NCBI GenBank assembly: GCA_020744425.1
Contig: JAGMUV010000041.1
Span: forward strand, 310,001 to 374,000
Source of the DNA: Dactylonectria macrodidyma
Taxonomy: Eukaryota; Ascomycota; Sordariomycetes; Hypocreales; Nectriaceae
Length of the DNA stretch: 64,000 nucleotides
Direction of reading: 5' to 3'
Position 1 is the stretch's first letter, and each line of letters starts with the position of its first letter. Below are positions 63,443 through 64,000 of this stretch, piece by piece. Below the pieces are notes generated by a model, which was given only the letters and a program-made list of their open reading frames with translations, was not told the DNA's origin and did no database searches. The position numbers were made by a program, and so were the translations under genes.

Positions 63443-64000
63443 CCCGCGCCCACGGCCACGGCCTCAAGAGCGACAGTTTGATCAGATAGTTAGTCCACCT
63501 TTTACAGGAGACCTTAACTTGCCTGTCCTTAGGGAGGAGGATCAGGCGCTTGTGCGGGAGTTCTATACTGCCCTGACTGACGACAAGATGCATAGTTGCA
63601 TTCTGCATAGTTGCATTCGCTGCCAGGAGCGTTGGTTCGATATGAAGCGAAATAGCTCGAAAAGCTGCAGCCGCTGCATTAGTCGAGACCGAGTTTTCCC
63701 TGGGCCAGAGATCGAGGGCCCGGAGAGAGAGATCCGAGTTGGCGACGCGCCACTACGCTTTGCTGCCGCACAGGGTTCCTCGCCACCCTCTTCGCCGCCT
63801 GTTTCACCACCTGCTGCTCAATCTCAGCGACCCCAGCGCAACGTGGGCTTACTTCACAAAGACCGGGATTCCGTGATTGACCTTCTGGGGCAGTCAGTCG
63901 GATCGATCAACCCACCCGTAGCGTTAGAGGACTCCAGCGCCGCCGAAGAAGTACTCGAGCAAGAATATGGAGAAGAGGAGGGCTCACAACGACAGCGGCG
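63348..64000 (+). CDS. Helitron Rep/helicase, N-terminal part (partial, runs off the window)
   Basis: The frame is open from 63348 to the window end. It has a Pro/Arg stretch, then LREEDQALVREFYTALTDDK and CIRCQERWFDMK...SCSRCISRD. These align with ADRDKAILREFWTQLDNDQ and CSRCQESWFQMK...ICARCYRKD in the intact helicase (residues about 140-185 there). A 15-bp tandem duplication (63589-63603, 63604-63618) inserts HSCIL beside the zinc module. No ATG precedes the conserved part in this frame, so an upstream exon is expected. The Ser/Pro-rich linker and acidic end that follow also occur in the intact protein. Confidence 0.75.
63589..63618. repeat. 15-bp tandem duplication in the zinc module
   Basis: Two exact copies of TGCATAGTTGCATTC, in frame, add one extra Cys near the metal-binding CxxC. 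Confidence 0.95.

Larger units (their letters stand above)
62757..64000 (+). mobile_element. third Helitron, 5' part, continues beyond the window
   Basis: A zinc-ribbon segment followed by the N-terminus of a Rep/helicase, in the same order as the intact element at 8-14 kb but on the opposite strand. The rest lies outside the window. The true 5' terminus was not identified. Confidence 0.75.

Noticed and set aside
1..64000. tRNA or rRNA genes
   Set aside because: No cloverleaf-like A/B box pair or rRNA core sequence was recognised by eye. A tRNAscan-SE or Infernal run would be decisive.

Overview
The window reads as nuclear DNA of a filamentous ascomycete, probably Sordariomycetes or a close relative. 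Protein genes carry short introns of roughly 45-100 bp with GT...CTAAC/CTGAC...AG signals. The recognisable genes are fungal families: a GH18 chitinase with a chitin-binding module, a PTH11-like rhodopsin-domain protein, and forkhead, MADS-box and cyclin proteins. The transposons (Tad-like LINEs, hAT, Helitrons) are typical of such genomes. Gene density is very low and repeats dominate, so this looks like a subtelomeric or accessory-chromosome segment. No telomeric TTAGGG array, rRNA, tRNA or CRISPR array was recognised.

Layout. 0-7.9 kb: mostly non-coding, with a small MADS-box gene (minus) and a truncated tubulin-tyrosine-ligase-like fragment (minus). 7.98-14.2 kb: an intact-looking Helitron on the minus strand, with a 1605-aa Rep/helicase, a separate zinc-ribbon ORF, a 3' hairpin and candidate asymmetric terminal inverted repeats. 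14.6-18 kb: a mosaic of dispersed repeat blocks and minisatellites. 18-20.95 kb: minisatellites and a perfect 509-bp tandem duplication. 21-27.1 kb: relics of two Tad-like LINEs, interrupted by CATCAACAT and CGGACAACA arrays. 28.9-29.5 kb: a CACATA array. 31.1-32.8 kb: a five-exon chitinase gene with two lesions. 34.2-35.1 kb: a minimal B-type-cyclin-like gene. 36.6-37.4 kb: a forkhead gene (minus). 38.5-39.7 kb: an intact 407-aa Q/P-repeat, coiled-coil protein of unknown function. 40.8-52.3 kb: the largest mosaic of duplicated repeat blocks, including 10-bp satellites arranged as foldbacks and a MITE whose empty site is preserved in a paralogous copy. 52.8-54 kb: a broken PTH11-like receptor gene. 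54.4-55.8 kb: a hAT transposase relic. 55.9-62 kb: a second, heavily degraded Helitron-type helicase of another lineage (minus). 62.7-64 kb: the 5' part of a third Helitron (plus), cut by the window end.

How it fits together. The 14-18 kb and 41-52 kb regions share the same blocks in the same order (a unique block, a GTTGACAAACAAACAG minisatellite, another unique block, a 10-bp ACAAGACACG-type satellite, and in two loci a further unique block). This points to repeated segmental duplication. The few cellular-type genes between the repeats are short, diverged relatives of regulators (MADS, forkhead, cyclin) and surface or wall genes. Several have lost their frame, while the regulators and the 407-aa protein remain open. 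No metabolic pathway or operon-like logic is visible.
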